This document shows, in pieces, positions 43,065-50,800 of a stretch of 64,000 nt of DNA. The notes beneath the pieces were generated by a model, which was not told the DNA's origin, made no database searches, and saw only the letters and a list, made by a program, of their open reading frames with translations. The position numbers were made by a program, and so were the translations under genes. Positions within the stretch are counted from its first letter, which is position 1; the number at the start of each line of letters is the position of its first letter. Source of the stretch: Mycobacterium branderi (GTDB lineage: Bacteria > Actinomycetota > Actinomycetes > Mycobacteriales > Mycobacteriaceae); NCBI RefSeq assembly GCF_010728725.1, contig NZ_AP022607.1, positions 682,001 through 746,000 of the forward strand, written 5' to 3'.

Positions 43065-44852
43065 GTGGCAACCGAGCAGGAAAGTTCGCGGTTTGCGTGG
43101 CTGCGCGCCGCTGCCGCGGCGTTCGGGGCGGTGCTGCTGGTGTGGGCGATCGGCGTGGGACTCTACAGCGCACTTGTCGCGCAACGCATCCCGTGCGGGA
43201 AGTGTGGGGACTACTACGCAGGCGCTGCCGCGGCCGAGCATGTCGCTGTGGGTGAGGCGTGGGTTGCGGTTGGCTGTGCCGCGCTGATGGTGGCCGTGCT
43301 GGTATACGTCAGAGCGCGCCGCCGGGGCGGGGGCTTTGCCGGTGGACCGATGGGCGCTTGGGTCGTGCTGCTGCTGGTCTGGGCACTGGTGGCGCTGCTG
43401 GTGCTGCCCGAAACGTCGAACCTGAGCCTGACCAAGCTGGTGACGCTCTACCGCCGCGCGATGACGGACTTCACCGTGACTGATCAGCTGCCGACCGCAG
43501 TTGTCGCCGTGGCGTTGGCGGCGGCGGGGGCCGTCGCGGCGGGGCTTGGTGCCGGCGCGCTGGCGCGCGGTGGACAGCGATGGCCCGCGGCAGCCGGTGC
43601 CGTGTTGGCGGTGCTGGTCGGCGTGACGGCGAGCACGGCGGCGGTGCGGGCCGGTGACGATGCCCGCTACGTCGAGGCGACCACCGCGGCACCGGTGGCT
43701 GTGCCGGCGGTGCCGGATACGTTGGGACACCAGCGCTTTCATCTCAGCCTCGCCCGAGGGCTCTCCCCATACGATGAACACGCAGCGGAGTCCTTCCAGT
43801 ACGCGCCGGTATTTGCCGGCGGGGCGGGTTTCGTGGTGTGGCGCACCGCCGCCGATGGCGTGTTCGGCTATGACGGGGCCGGGCAGGAACGCTGGCATTA
43901 TCGGCGCACCGGCCCGGCCAAGGTCCGCATCGTCCAGGTTCACCTCTACGACCAGGGCAAAACCGTGGTACTCAAACTCAGCTCCAACTGGAGTGGATCG
44001 CAGAGCCAAACCCAAACTCCCACCCTGGTGGGCCTGGATGCACTCACCGGAGCGCAGCTGTGGTCGCACAGCGGCGCCGCGCTGGCCGACGCGTTCGACA
44101 GCGGTGGCTACTGGACGCCGTCACCGTTTCTGGTGGCCCGCAACAAACCTGACTGGATCGGCTTTGACGCCCGCACCGGACGGCAGATCTGGCAGATACC
44201 CAATCCGCTCGGATGCGGAGGCGGCTGGGACGCCGACACCGCGAGCCGGTTGGCCGGCATCGAAGAATGCGACGCCGATCAGCATCCCAGTTTCCGGCTG
44301 GTCACCGTCGATCCCCGCACCGGACAGGTGCAGGCCAACCGCCTGATCCTGACCCAGCCGAAGGTGGACTTTGCCTTTGTGAAAGTAGTGAGCAGCGAAG
44401 GCATCCTGCTTGACGTGGGCCGCTTCGGCAGCAACAGCGTCAAGACCTACATCAATGCGGCGACCGGCCAGGTCGCCGATGTCAGCGGCACCTTCCCCCT
44501 CAAGCAACTCCGACGGGTTGGTGACCTGGTGGCCGACGCCGGCTCGCCGGATCGGGTCATCCTGTACGGGCCGGACGGCCGCCCACGCTGCGATGTGCCT
44601 GGCAGCGCGCGACTGAGCAACATGCACGCCGTCGCCCAGCCCGCGGTGGCGTGGCTGGGGCATCAATTCGTCTACCTCGCTTCCGAACACCACGATATTT
44701 TTCTGCGCGTCACCGACCGCGCCACCTGCGCCACCGTGGCAACCCTGCCAGACCCGTGGAACACGCTCGACCTCATGGGCGCGCCCGGGGTCACGCTGGT
44801 CAGGTCTCTCACCGCCGACGGCGAGGTCGTCCTCGACGGATACGCGCCGTGA
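43065..44852 (+). CDS. Membrane protein with PQQ-type beta-propeller domain
   Basis: A 595-aa protein. Residues about 10-195 hold five TM segments (for example VLLVWAIGVGLYSALVA, AWVAVGCAALMVAVLVYV, LLLVWALVALLVLPE). About 215-595 form PQQ-like propeller repeats with blade motifs such as FGYDGAGQERWHYRR, GLDALTGAQLWSHSG and GFDARTGRQIWQIPNP. GTG 43065 follows GAGGAT and is preferred over an upstream ATG at 43026. The propeller is probably outside the membrane and could bind protein or polymer; no PQQ-dehydrogenase catalytic set is visible. It stands alone on the plus strand inside the island. Confidence 0.7.
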   Translation: MATEQESSRFAWLRAAAAAFGAVLLVWAIGVGLYSALVAQRIPCGKCGDYYAGAAAAEHVAVGEAWVAVGCAALMVAVLVYVRARRRGGGFAGGPMGAWVVLLLVWALVALLVLPETSNLSLTKLVTLYRRAMTDFTVTDQLPTAVVAVALAAAGAVAAGLGAGALARGGQRWPAAAGAVLAVLVGVTASTAAVRAGDDARYVEATTAAPVAVPAVPDTLGHQRFHLSLARGLSPYDEHAAESFQYAPVFAGGAGFVVWRTAADGVFGYDGAGQERWHYRRTGPAKVRIVQVHLYDQGKTVVLKLSSNWSGSQSQTQTPTLVGLDALTGAQLWSHSGAALADAFDSGGYWTPSPFLVARNKPDWIGFDARTGRQIWQIPNPLGCGGGWDADTASRLAGIEECDADQHPSFRLVTVDPRTGQVQANRLILTQPKVDFAFVKVVSSEGILLDVGRFGSNSVKTYINAATGQVADVSGTFPLKQLRRVGDLVADAGSPDRVILYGPDGRPRCDVPGSARLSNMHAVAQPAVAWLGHQFVYLASEHHDIFLRVTDRATCATVATLPDPWNTLDLMGAPGVTLVRSLTADGEVVLDGYAP

Positions 44853-44888
44853 TTACCGAGTACGCGCGCTGAGACCGCTCCAGGCATC

Positions 44889-44904
44889 CCTGCGAGCACG
44901 CAGG
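44889..44904 (+). terminator. Weak hairpin between convergent genes
   Basis: CCTGCG (44889-44894), loop AGCA, CGCAGG (44899-44904), between the convergent propeller gene and two-HTH gene. No U-tract follows. Possible bidirectional terminator with low confidence. Confidence 0.3.
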
Positions 44905-44924
44905 ACCGTGGGAAAGTCCAGCCG

Positions 44925-45722
44925 TTAACGCCAGCTGATCTGGCTGATCAGTGATTCGATCGCCTCGGCGGTGGCGGCAGGCAGTGCATCTTCGGCTTCG
45001 GCGCGCACGATCATGTCTTCTGCCACGCCGGCTGCCCGCGCGGTTTCCGACACCGACAAGTTGGCCTGCCGGCGCGCGGCGTAGAGGCGCTGACCCAGCG
45101 ACGCGCCCGGCGCCAGCGCCCCCCGCATCATTAAGTCGTCATAGTGGTGGCGCACCGTGCTCAGTGCCCGGATCAGCGCCGGGGTGACCCGGGCGATCTC
45201 GGTTGCCCGGACAGCGACCGCCTCTACCCGGCGCAAATCGGCCAGGATCGGTGCCGCCGCCCGGGTGAACTCGGGATCTTTGACCGGTGGCAGCGCGGCG
45301 ACGGCGTGGCTGCAGCTGTCGGCTGCGGCGATGACGGCCTGCGCGATCAACGGCACGTGATCCTCAGCGGAGAGGACTTCGGTGGCTTCTTCTCCGGGGA
45401 CGGGTGCCCCCTCGCGGATGCGAGCGATTGTGCCGGGAGGCCAGCGCAGCACTTCTTCGAGTTTGGCCCGGGTGCGTTCGCGCGGCCAACTGCGACCTTT
45501 CTCGAAATCGATGAGAGCTCCGGCGTTGATGACGCCGTCTGCCGCAAGGCTGCGCTGACTGATGTCGAGTTCGCGGCGCCGCGCTGCGGCTGCCGCCCCG
45601 GCGCGGAGCACACCTGGGTCGAGCTCCTCATCGATCTGCCAGGTGGTGGTGACGTCGAGGTCCTCTGACCCGTTCGATCGCTGCTGATCCACGGATTGCG
45701 TCGGTGCCAACTCATCAGACAT
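44925..45722 (-). CDS. Two-HTH Xre-like regulator
   Basis: A 265-aa protein with two helix-turn-helix regions: one around residues 36-80 (AAARRRELDISQRSLAADGVINAGALIDFEKGRSWPRERTRAKLEEVL) and one near the C-terminus (about 215-260: LGQRLYAARRQANLSVSETARAAGVAEDMIVRAEAE). The middle is helical and may dimerise. Its ATG overlaps the stop of the upstream 85-aa gene (TGATG), so translation is coupled. A regulator with two DNA-binding ends could loop DNA; its target is unknown, but the island's own promoters are plausible. Confidence 0.65.
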   Translation of the reverse strand: MSDELAPTQSVDQQRSNGSEDLDVTTTWQIDEELDPGVLRAGAAAAARRRELDISQRSLAADGVINAGALIDFEKGRSWPRERTRAKLEEVLRWPPGTIARIREGAPVPGEEATEVLSAEDHVPLIAQAVIAAADSCSHAVAALPPVKDPEFTRAAAPILADLRRVEAVAVRATEIARVTPALIRALSTVRHHYDDLMMRGALAPGASLGQRLYAARRQANLSVSETARAAGVAEDMIVRAEAEDALPAATAEAIESLISQISWR

Positions 45723-45979
45723 CAGTGCGCCACCCTCCGTGGGAACGCCCAATTTGGCAGCGGATTGCCGGTGATGATCACCGAACCAGTGCGCACACCT
45801 CGGCCCGGCACGCCGCTCGGGCTGCCGCCAATTACCCGCCGCGGCTCATCGACAGCCGCAACACCTCGCGAGATTGGTGAGTCGTCGATCCGCACAGTCG
45901 GCCGGGGGCCTTCACCGATGGCCACTACGGTGCGGCCGGAAGGCGGGGCAGGCTCGGCAGTCGACTCGACGTTGGTCAT
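45722..45979 (-). CDS. Small hypothetical protein coupled to the two-HTH regulator
   Basis: An 85-aa, Pro/Gly/Arg-rich, probably disordered protein. ATG 45979 is supported by a GGAG just upstream. Its stop overlaps the regulator start as TGATG. No motif recognised. The coupling suggests a partner or antagonist of the regulator. Confidence 0.5.
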   Translation of the reverse strand: MTNVESTAEPAPPSGRTVVAIGEGPRPTVRIDDSPISRGVAAVDEPRRVIGGSPSGVPGRGVRTGSVIITGNPLPNWAFPRRVAH

Positions 45980-46489
45980 CTCCGGCGATTCCTTCGAACG
46001 GGTTGCGTGAGCTGCCGCACCAATCTTAACCGTTGCGCGCTGCAGCACGCTATGCCATGACTACCGTCTCCGGCTAAAAACAACATACCAGCCGGGATAT
46101 GGGACGCGCCGTCTCCAACGTTCCGTGTCGGAAGTTCCGGAGCGGCAAGCGTCGCGGCGAGCACGGTTCGCCGATGACTGCTCGTACGCGGTGGCACGTC
46201 GCCCTACCGAATCAGCCGCCGCCTGACCAGCCGCGCGAATCTGTGTGACGAATCCATATGAGCTGCGGTGATAGATAGCGCGGGCGGACGAGCTCAGCCC
46301 AAACCATCGCCATCAAGCGGGCTGACCTATTCCACCGGGCAGACACGACACACGGTTCCCCGCTCTCAAGTGAAGCGGTGACAACCCGATCCATAGTGCA
46401 GCGCCTGGTGTTGAAATGCTGTAGTTTGTGCTGTAGTCTTCTGCCCATCGGGGCTGCGGATTGCAGCCTCACTGGAGGAACAAACGGAG
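45980..46489. other. Regulatory gap upstream of the divergent 85-aa gene and WhiB gene
   Basis: A 510-bp gap between divergent genes. The right part holds the WhiB promoter (46411-46439). The rest has GC-rich sequence with no convincing coding pattern; a long minus-strand open frame over 46212-47108 is judged a shadow because it runs through the WhiB gene and its terminator. Confidence 0.4.
46411..46439 (+). promoter_or_regulatory. Promoter of the WhiB-like gene with tandem repeat
   Basis: -35 TTGAAA (46411-46416), a 17-bp spacer and -10 TAGTCT (46434-46439), about 50 nt before ATG 46490. A direct repeat TGCTGTAGT (46417-46425 and 46429-46437) spans the spacer and -10 at a 12-bp interval, which suggests a regulator-binding site within the promoter. 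Confidence 0.5.
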
Positions 46490-46780
46490 ATGGCTGCAAC
46501 CGCTCGTTATGAGCCCCCGCTGGGTGCCTGCACACGGGACCCGGAACGGTGGACGACGGCTGCCGACGACGAAGCCAAGACGATTTGCCGGGCATGTCCC
46601 CGGCGGTGGCTGTGTGCTCGGGAAGCCTGCGAGCTGCCGGGCACGGAAGGTCTGTGGGCCGGGGTGGTGATCCCCGAATCGGGTCGGGCGCGCACTTTCG
46701 CGCTGCGTCAGTTGCGCTCCCTCGCCGAGCGCAACGGTTATCCCGTACGGGACCAGAAAGTCGCCTTGGTTCCCGCATAA
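46490..46780 (+). CDS. WhiB-family iron-sulfur regulator
   Basis: A 96-aa WhiB-like protein. The cluster cysteines are C14, C33, C36 and C42 (C-x18-C-x2-C-x5-C), with an extra C47. The tryptophan-turn motif reads GLWAGV at 54-59, compared with the usual GVWGG, and is followed by a basic C-terminal region that should bind DNA or the sigma factor. WhiB proteins bind [4Fe-4S] and act with SigA as redox/NO-sensitive regulators. GGAG precedes the ATG. A strong hairpin follows its stop. It sits inside the secretion-like island and probably controls local genes, by inference. Confidence 0.85.
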   Translation: MAATARYEPPLGACTRDPERWTTAADDEAKTICRACPRRWLCAREACELPGTEGLWAGVVIPESGRARTFALRQLRSLAERNGYPVRDQKVALVPA

Positions 46781-46784
46781 GCAT

Positions 46785-46826
46785 CAGCGCCCCGCCGCAG
46801 GTTCGAGGGGTAGCGGCGGGGCGCTG
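46785..46826 (+). terminator. Strong hairpin terminator after WhiB-like gene
   Basis: A perfect 14-bp stem, CAGCGCCCCGCCGC (46785-46798) and GCGGCGGGGCGCTG (46813-46826), with a 14-nt loop, starting 5 nt after the WhiB stop. It lacks a clear U-tract, as many mycobacterial terminators do. Confidence 0.75.
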
Positions 46827-46968
46827 TGCGCACACACCGGGCAGCCGGACGCGCAAGGATCGGGGGCACCTGTCCCGGTCGCAAGTCCGGCGGTCATGCC
46901 CGTACCAGCGCCGATTGCTGATGCAGCTTCCCAGACGCTTACCAAGCGTATCGCTAAACCGCAGTGGC

Positions 46969-47991
46969 TCAACACTTTTCGTAGAGCTTCGACAACTCGA
47001 GCTCGAGCGGCAGCCGGCGATGGTCGGGCTGGTGCCGGTAGCAGCCGCCAACCAGGATTTCGATCGGACCATCGGGAGTCTGCACCACCATCGCGGCGGG
47101 ATGGCCAAACCTGGGCAGCAGCGCCGCCACCCCGCGTCCGATGCGTTGGATGTTTTCGGCGGCCTCGGGACTCTGATCGATGTTGATTTCGATGTGCGTC
47201 TCAGTCTGATCGGTCTTGCCGCGGGGGTGGGTCTTTCCGTCGGCGTCGTAGTAGCGGCCGATCACCGCGCTGATATCGGACCACAACGCACGTTCGGTAT
47301 CGCTCGGCGGCATTGGGCTGGTGCTGTAGTTGTGGGTGGTGCCGACGTCGGAGACCACCAGGCTCAACGTCCACAAGGCATCGTCGAGTGCGGGGTCACT
47401 GCGCTGCAGCGCGGTGGCGCTTGCTTGCGTCGCGTCGCGGGCGAGCGTGACGGTAATCGCCCGGCTCGCGGGATCATCCTCGGTGGGCTGGTTCAGGTTC
47501 ACGCGTTCGGCGACCGGCGAATGGACGGCATGCATCCACGCAGCGATGCTCGCCGCGACATCGTCGACGGCGGGATCGGGATAGCCGTCGGAATGCCCGA
47601 AACCGAACAACGCGACGGACTCCTCGTCTCCTGGAACCTTGGGCAATGTGCCGGCCGTCGGGTAATACACGAACAAGGACCCGTCGTAATCGCCTAAGCC
47701 GCGGCGCAGTCGCTGATCGGTGAAAGTCCGGCCGATCGCCACGGCTTTGTCCGCGGTCGTCGCCCGCTCCAACCTGACCGCAATGTCGAAGCGTTTACCT
47801 ACACCGATGCCGCTGTTGTAGGTCATATCGGTGGCGAAAACGCCTGGCATCGCACTTATCTGCTTTTTGATCGCCTCGGCGTCATGTCGGTGATCGGCGA
47901 ACAAGCACGCTGCGACGGACCAGACGAGTGCCGTCGTGCACGCGATTGACGCCGCCTTCCGGGCTGCCCGCAGCCGGCGAGGTGGTTGCAT
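46969..47991 (-). CDS. Probable lipoprotein, hypothetical
   Basis: A 340-aa protein. Basic N-terminus (PPRRLRAARK), a hydrophobic stretch (about 14-29), then a lipobox VAAC with lipidation Cys at residue 29, so a membrane-anchored lipoprotein on the outer face. The mature part is mixed alpha/beta with a conserved-looking DSDG-like region but no family I know. ATG 47991 overlaps the stop of the 52-aa ORF (TGATG); a GTG at 47994 is less likely. It is convergent with the WhiB gene, whose terminator lies near its 3' end. Confidence 0.6.
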   Translation of the reverse strand: MQPPRRLRAARKAASIACTTALVWSVAACLFADHRHDAEAIKKQISAMPGVFATDMTYNSGIGVGKRFDIAVRLERATTADKAVAIGRTFTDQRLRRGLGDYDGSLFVYYPTAGTLPKVPGDEESVALFGFGHSDGYPDPAVDDVAASIAAWMHAVHSPVAERVNLNQPTEDDPASRAITVTLARDATQASATALQRSDPALDDALWTLSLVVSDVGTTHNYSTSPMPPSDTERALWSDISAVIGRYYDADGKTHPRGKTDQTETHIEINIDQSPEAAENIQRIGRGVAALLPRFGHPAAMVVQTPDGPIEILVGGCYRHQPDHRRLPLELELSKLYEKC

Positions 47992-48149
47992 CACCGCGCG
48001 CCGTCGACGTTGGCGGCCATCAGCTCCGAGAGCGTCGCGTGGTTATGGGCGGCGCCGAGGTCACCAACGCCGCGCCTGGCGGCGTACTGGTCGACCGGCT
48101 GCCCGATACTCGCTCGCTCTAGCACGACGTCTTGCACCCCGGACTGCAT
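47991..48149 (-). CDS. 52-aa small protein coupled to the lipoprotein gene
   Basis: A 52-aa protein (MQSGVQDVVLERASIGQPVD...) with an excellent ribosome site, AAGGAG, 9 nt before ATG 48149. Its stop TGA overlaps the ATG of the lipoprotein gene. No signal peptide or TM; helical character with an SELMAANVDGAR end. No family recognised. Coding potential rests on the ribosome site, the TGATG coupling and a sensible composition. Confidence 0.5.
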   Translation of the reverse strand: MQSGVQDVVLERASIGQPVDQYAARRGVGDLGAAHNHATLSELMAANVDGAR

Positions 48150-48518
48150 CGAATACGTCTCCTTGCTACGGTTTGTCGATATTTACCGTAGCAAGACCGT
48201 TGCACCCGGTTGCGCACGTTTTTCGGCGACAAGAATCCCGGCAAGCTTTCCGCGCAGAAAGCCCGGACTGACCTTCAAACGTGCCCGGGCGCGCGCCGTC
48301 CACCCGACAGCGACCGAGCGCAGGCAGCCCGTCGGGAAGCCGGGCTCGATGTGCCCCTAGCCGCTGAGACAATGCTGAAGTAGTGATTGGATGGCGGTCC
48401 GAGCCGGCAAGCCGCAGCGAACGCGACCCGTCGCCCCTACCGAAGACTGTCCTGTCCTGGAAGGAACCATGATCGGCGTCGGTGATCCGAGCGAGTGCGC
48501 GGAAGGCATTGTCGGCTG
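48150..48518. other. Gap between the divergent 52-aa and hydrolase genes
   Basis: A 369-bp gap. It contains the inverted repeat at 48162-48195. The remaining 320 bp are GC-rich and show no convincing gene; minus-strand open frames across 48166-48534 are composition-driven shadows. Confidence 0.4.
48162..48195. promoter_or_regulatory. Perfect 11-bp inverted repeat upstream of 52-aa gene
   Basis: CTTGCTACGGT (48162-48172) and ACCGTAGCAAG (48185-48195), perfect 11-bp arms, 12-nt AT-rich spacer. The left arm overlaps the ribosome site of the minus-strand 52-aa gene. It could be an operator or an RNA hairpin that hides the ribosome site. Confidence 0.5.
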
Positions 48519-49256
48519 ATGGCGCTGCCCGCACTGGTCCTCATCCACGGTGGTGAACATGCGGGTGACTGCTGGGATTTGACGGTGGCCGAACTGGCGG
48601 CGCGCGAACCGCGGCTGCAGGTCCTGGCCGTCGACCTGCCGGGGCGCCGGGGCAAACCCGGGGATCTGCGCGGCCTGGATATCGCTGCGGCCGTGGCATC
48701 CGTCGTCGCCGACACCAACGATGCTGATCTATCCGAGGTGGTGATCGTCGGGCATTCCATCGCTGGCGTAACGGTTCCCGGAGTGGCTAGTGCCCTCGGC
48801 TCTGCGCGAGTGCGCGAGATGATCTTCGCCGCCTGTCATGTCCCGCCGCAGGGGGCCAGCATCTTGGACGCCATCGGCGGGCCGCTGTCGATCTTTGCCC
48901 CATACAGCGCGCGCGCCACCAAGCCCTTCCGCATGCCAGGACTTGTCGCGCGACTGGCGTTCTGCAACGGCATGACCTGCGAGCAACGGCAATTCATGCT
49001 GTCGCACAGATATCGCGATTCCGTTCGGCTCTACAACGACAAAGTTGACCGCACTGCCATGCCCACCGACATCCCGCGCACGTGGATTCTCACCCGGCGC
49101 GACCGCATCTTGACCCAGCGCGCTCAACAGAAGAGCATCGCCGCACTGGGCGGTGTCCACACGATCATCCCGGTCGACACCTGCCACGATCTGATGATCA
49201 GCCGACCGGACTGGCTGGCGGACACGCTGCTGCAGCGCTGCCTACTGCACGCCTGA
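48519..49256 (+). CDS. Alpha/beta hydrolase
   Basis: A 245-aa alpha/beta-hydrolase. LVLIHGGEHAGDCW is the oxyanion-hole region, VGHSIAGV the nucleophile elbow (Ser), and VDTCHDLMI carries the catalytic His. Close in plan to esterases, C-C hydrolases and hydroxynitrile-lyase-like enzymes (MES type: short, HGGxHGxWxW). ATG 48519 is taken, with a distant GGAAGG. It is convergent with the TetR gene at 49268 and is not clearly part of another unit. Substrate unknown. Confidence 0.8.
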   Translation: MALPALVLIHGGEHAGDCWDLTVAELAAREPRLQVLAVDLPGRRGKPGDLRGLDIAAAVASVVADTNDADLSEVVIVGHSIAGVTVPGVASALGSARVREMIFAACHVPPQGASILDAIGGPLSIFAPYSARATKPFRMPGLVARLAFCNGMTCEQRQFMLSHRYRDSVRLYNDKVDRTAMPTDIPRTWILTRRDRILTQRAQQKSIAALGGVHTIIPVDTCHDLMISRPDWLADTLLQRCLLHA

Positions 49257-49267
49257 GGCGATCGGCT

Positions 49268-49903
49268 TCAGTCCTGAACCGGCCTTTGCAACCCGGTCGC
49301 GATGATCAGTGACAATTCCTCGACGATCGCGTCGGCGTCGGGAACATCGTCATCGCAGCGATAGGTATTGCGCAGAAACGTCGCCGATGTACCGACGAAC
49401 AACATCAGCAGTCGCAGCTGCAGCCCCGCCGACGAGTGCCGCAGGCCCTGGGCGGCCACGTAGCGTTCCATTGGGGCTATCAACGGCTCGAGCGTCGCGC
49501 TGATTTGGTTACGCACCCGGTCGAGCTCACCACCAGATGACTCGTCGGCGAACACGTGCACCATCGCCCGGGCGATCGACTGATTTGACGCCATGAACCC
49601 GTAGAACACCGTGGTGAAGCGGCGGATCAGGCGGTCGTGATCCATCGTGGCCAGCGCGGGATCTTCGAGCCAGCTCTGGTGCAGCCCGCCGACCGCGTCG
49701 AGCAGCGGCGCCACGACGGCATCGAAGAACAATTTCTCTTTGGTGTCGAAGTACCGAAAAATGAGGTCGTGCGAAACGCCCGCGCGCGAGGCGATTTCGC
49801 GTGTTGTGGCGCCGTAGCCACGCTCTGCGAAAACCTCCCGGGCGGCCGCCTCGAGCAATCCGGGAGCACTGCCGCGCCGAACACGTCGGCCTTGACCTGC
49901 CAT
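49268..49903 (-). CDS. TetR-family regulator
   Basis: A 211-aa TetR protein with HTH at TTREIASRAGVSHDLIFRYFDTKEKLF and a helical C-terminal domain. It is the last gene of a minus-strand operon that begins at 51528 (membrane protein, subunit III-like, subunit IV-like, TetR), 9 nt after the subunit IV-like gene. The perfect palindrome at 51588-51612 before that operon is the likely binding site, giving autoregulation. The inducer is unknown. Confidence 0.85.
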   Translation of the reverse strand: MAGQGRRVRRGSAPGLLEAAAREVFAERGYGATTREIASRAGVSHDLIFRYFDTKEKLFFDAVVAPLLDAVGGLHQSWLEDPALATMDHDRLIRRFTTVFYGFMASNQSIARAMVHVFADESSGGELDRVRNQISATLEPLIAPMERYVAAQGLRHSSAGLQLRLLMLFVGTSATFLRNTYRCDDDVPDADAIVEELSLIIATGLQRPVQD

Positions 49904-49912
49904 ACCGAAGCC

Positions 49913-50182
49913 TCAGAGCCAGAGATACATACCGGCGAGAACCACCCACAACGTGATGCAGTATGCCTCGAAGATGCCGCGCAGGATGTAGGGCGCCGTG
50001 CGCAACTCCATGAAGTCGAGGCCGACGAAACGCACCTTGATCGCCGCCAGTGCCAACACCAGCACGCCGACACCTGATCCGACCCCGTGCTCGGCGCCCA
50101 CCGTCCACGACACCAACGTGACGATGACAAGTCCCAGCCACACCAGTGTCGACCGGGCCCGCAGCAGCAATGGAAGTGTCAT
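49913..50182 (-). CDS. Cytochrome c oxidase subunit IV-like (prokaryotic) protein
   Basis: An 89-aa protein with three TM segments (about 13-28, 34-50 and 68-88), matching the small prokaryotic COX4/NorF-like subunit (SLVWLGLVIVTLVSW in the family-like first TM, KVRFVGLDFMELR between TM2 and TM3). It lies 3 nt after the subunit III-like gene. The family partners haem-copper oxidases or NO reductases, but no catalytic subunit is encoded near it. Confidence 0.75.
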   Translation of the reverse strand: MTLPLLLRARSTLVWLGLVIVTLVSWTVGAEHGVGSGVGVLVLALAAIKVRFVGLDFMELRTAPYILRGIFEAYCITLWVVLAGMYLWL

Positions 50183-50185
50183 CGA

Positions 50186-50800
50186 TCAACTCACCAGATA
50201 CAGCAGCGCGAACAAGACGATCCAGAGCAGGTCGACCAGATGCCAGAAGCATCCCCCGCCTTCGACAACGGCCATTCTGGTCGCGCTCAGTTCGGTGCGC
50301 CGGGCCTGGGTCAACAGCAGCAGCAGCACTACTACGCCGATCAACACGTGGAATAGGTGCAGGCCGGTGAGAATGAAGAAATAGAGGTAGAAGTCGTTCT
50401 GCGTCGGCACGTGGCCCTCAGCGACTTTGGCGGTGTACTCGACGGATTTCAGCCCGATGAACGCCAGCCCGCAAATCAGGGCTCCCGCGAGCAGTGCCTG
50501 CGCGGCGCCGCGCTGCGATGACCGGATCGCCCGGATGGCGGTCACCACGAGCAGTGAGCTGGTCAGCAAGATCAGCGTGTTGGCCAGACCGATGCCCATG
50601 CTCAGGGTGTGGCGCGAGTGATCGAACAACTCGGGTGCCTGTGCACGCTGGTACATGAAGGTGCCGAAGAAAACACCGAACACCACCATGTCGCCGAACA
50701 GGAAGATCCACACGCCGGGCTCGCCCGGCACGTGGCGGGCGGTCTTAGCCGTCGAGGACCGATCGCCATCGCCGACCGATCGAAGGACCATCTGGGTCAC
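50186..50800 (-). CDS. Cytochrome c oxidase subunit III-like (NorE-type) membrane protein
   Basis: A 204-aa protein with five TM segments, starting PGEPGVWIFLFGDMVVFGVFFGTFMYQR and ending FWHLVDLLWIVLFALLYLV, which is the heme-copper oxidase subunit III fold. Short five-TM versions are called NorE-like. GTG 50800 overlaps the upstream stop as GTGA, so it is translationally coupled. No subunit I is in the window, so its partner oxidase must be elsewhere. Confidence 0.82.
   Translation of the reverse strand: MTQMVLRSVGDGDRSSTAKTARHVPGEPGVWIFLFGDMVVFGVFFGTFMYQRAQAPELFDHSRHTLSMGIGLANTLILLTSSLLVVTAIRAIRSSQRGAAQALLAGALICGLAFIGLKSVEYTAKVAEGHVPTQNDFYLYFFILTGLHLFHVLIGVVVLLLLLTQARRTELSATRMAVVEGGGCFWHLVDLLWIVLFALLYLVS

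Noticed and set aside
46212..47108. Long minus-strand open frame of 298 codons
   Set aside because: It runs through the WhiB gene and its hairpin, has no ribosome site, and its composition (Arg/Pro/Ser/Cys-rich) is that of an antisense shadow.
31134..48518. Integrative element with attachment sites
   Set aside because: No tRNA, integrase or matching direct repeats at the edges were seen, so an excisable element is not supported.
48166..48534. Minus-strand open frame with several Cys residues upstream of the hydrolase gene
   Set aside because: Composition-driven; it overlaps the inverted repeat and the hydrolase start and has no ribosome site.
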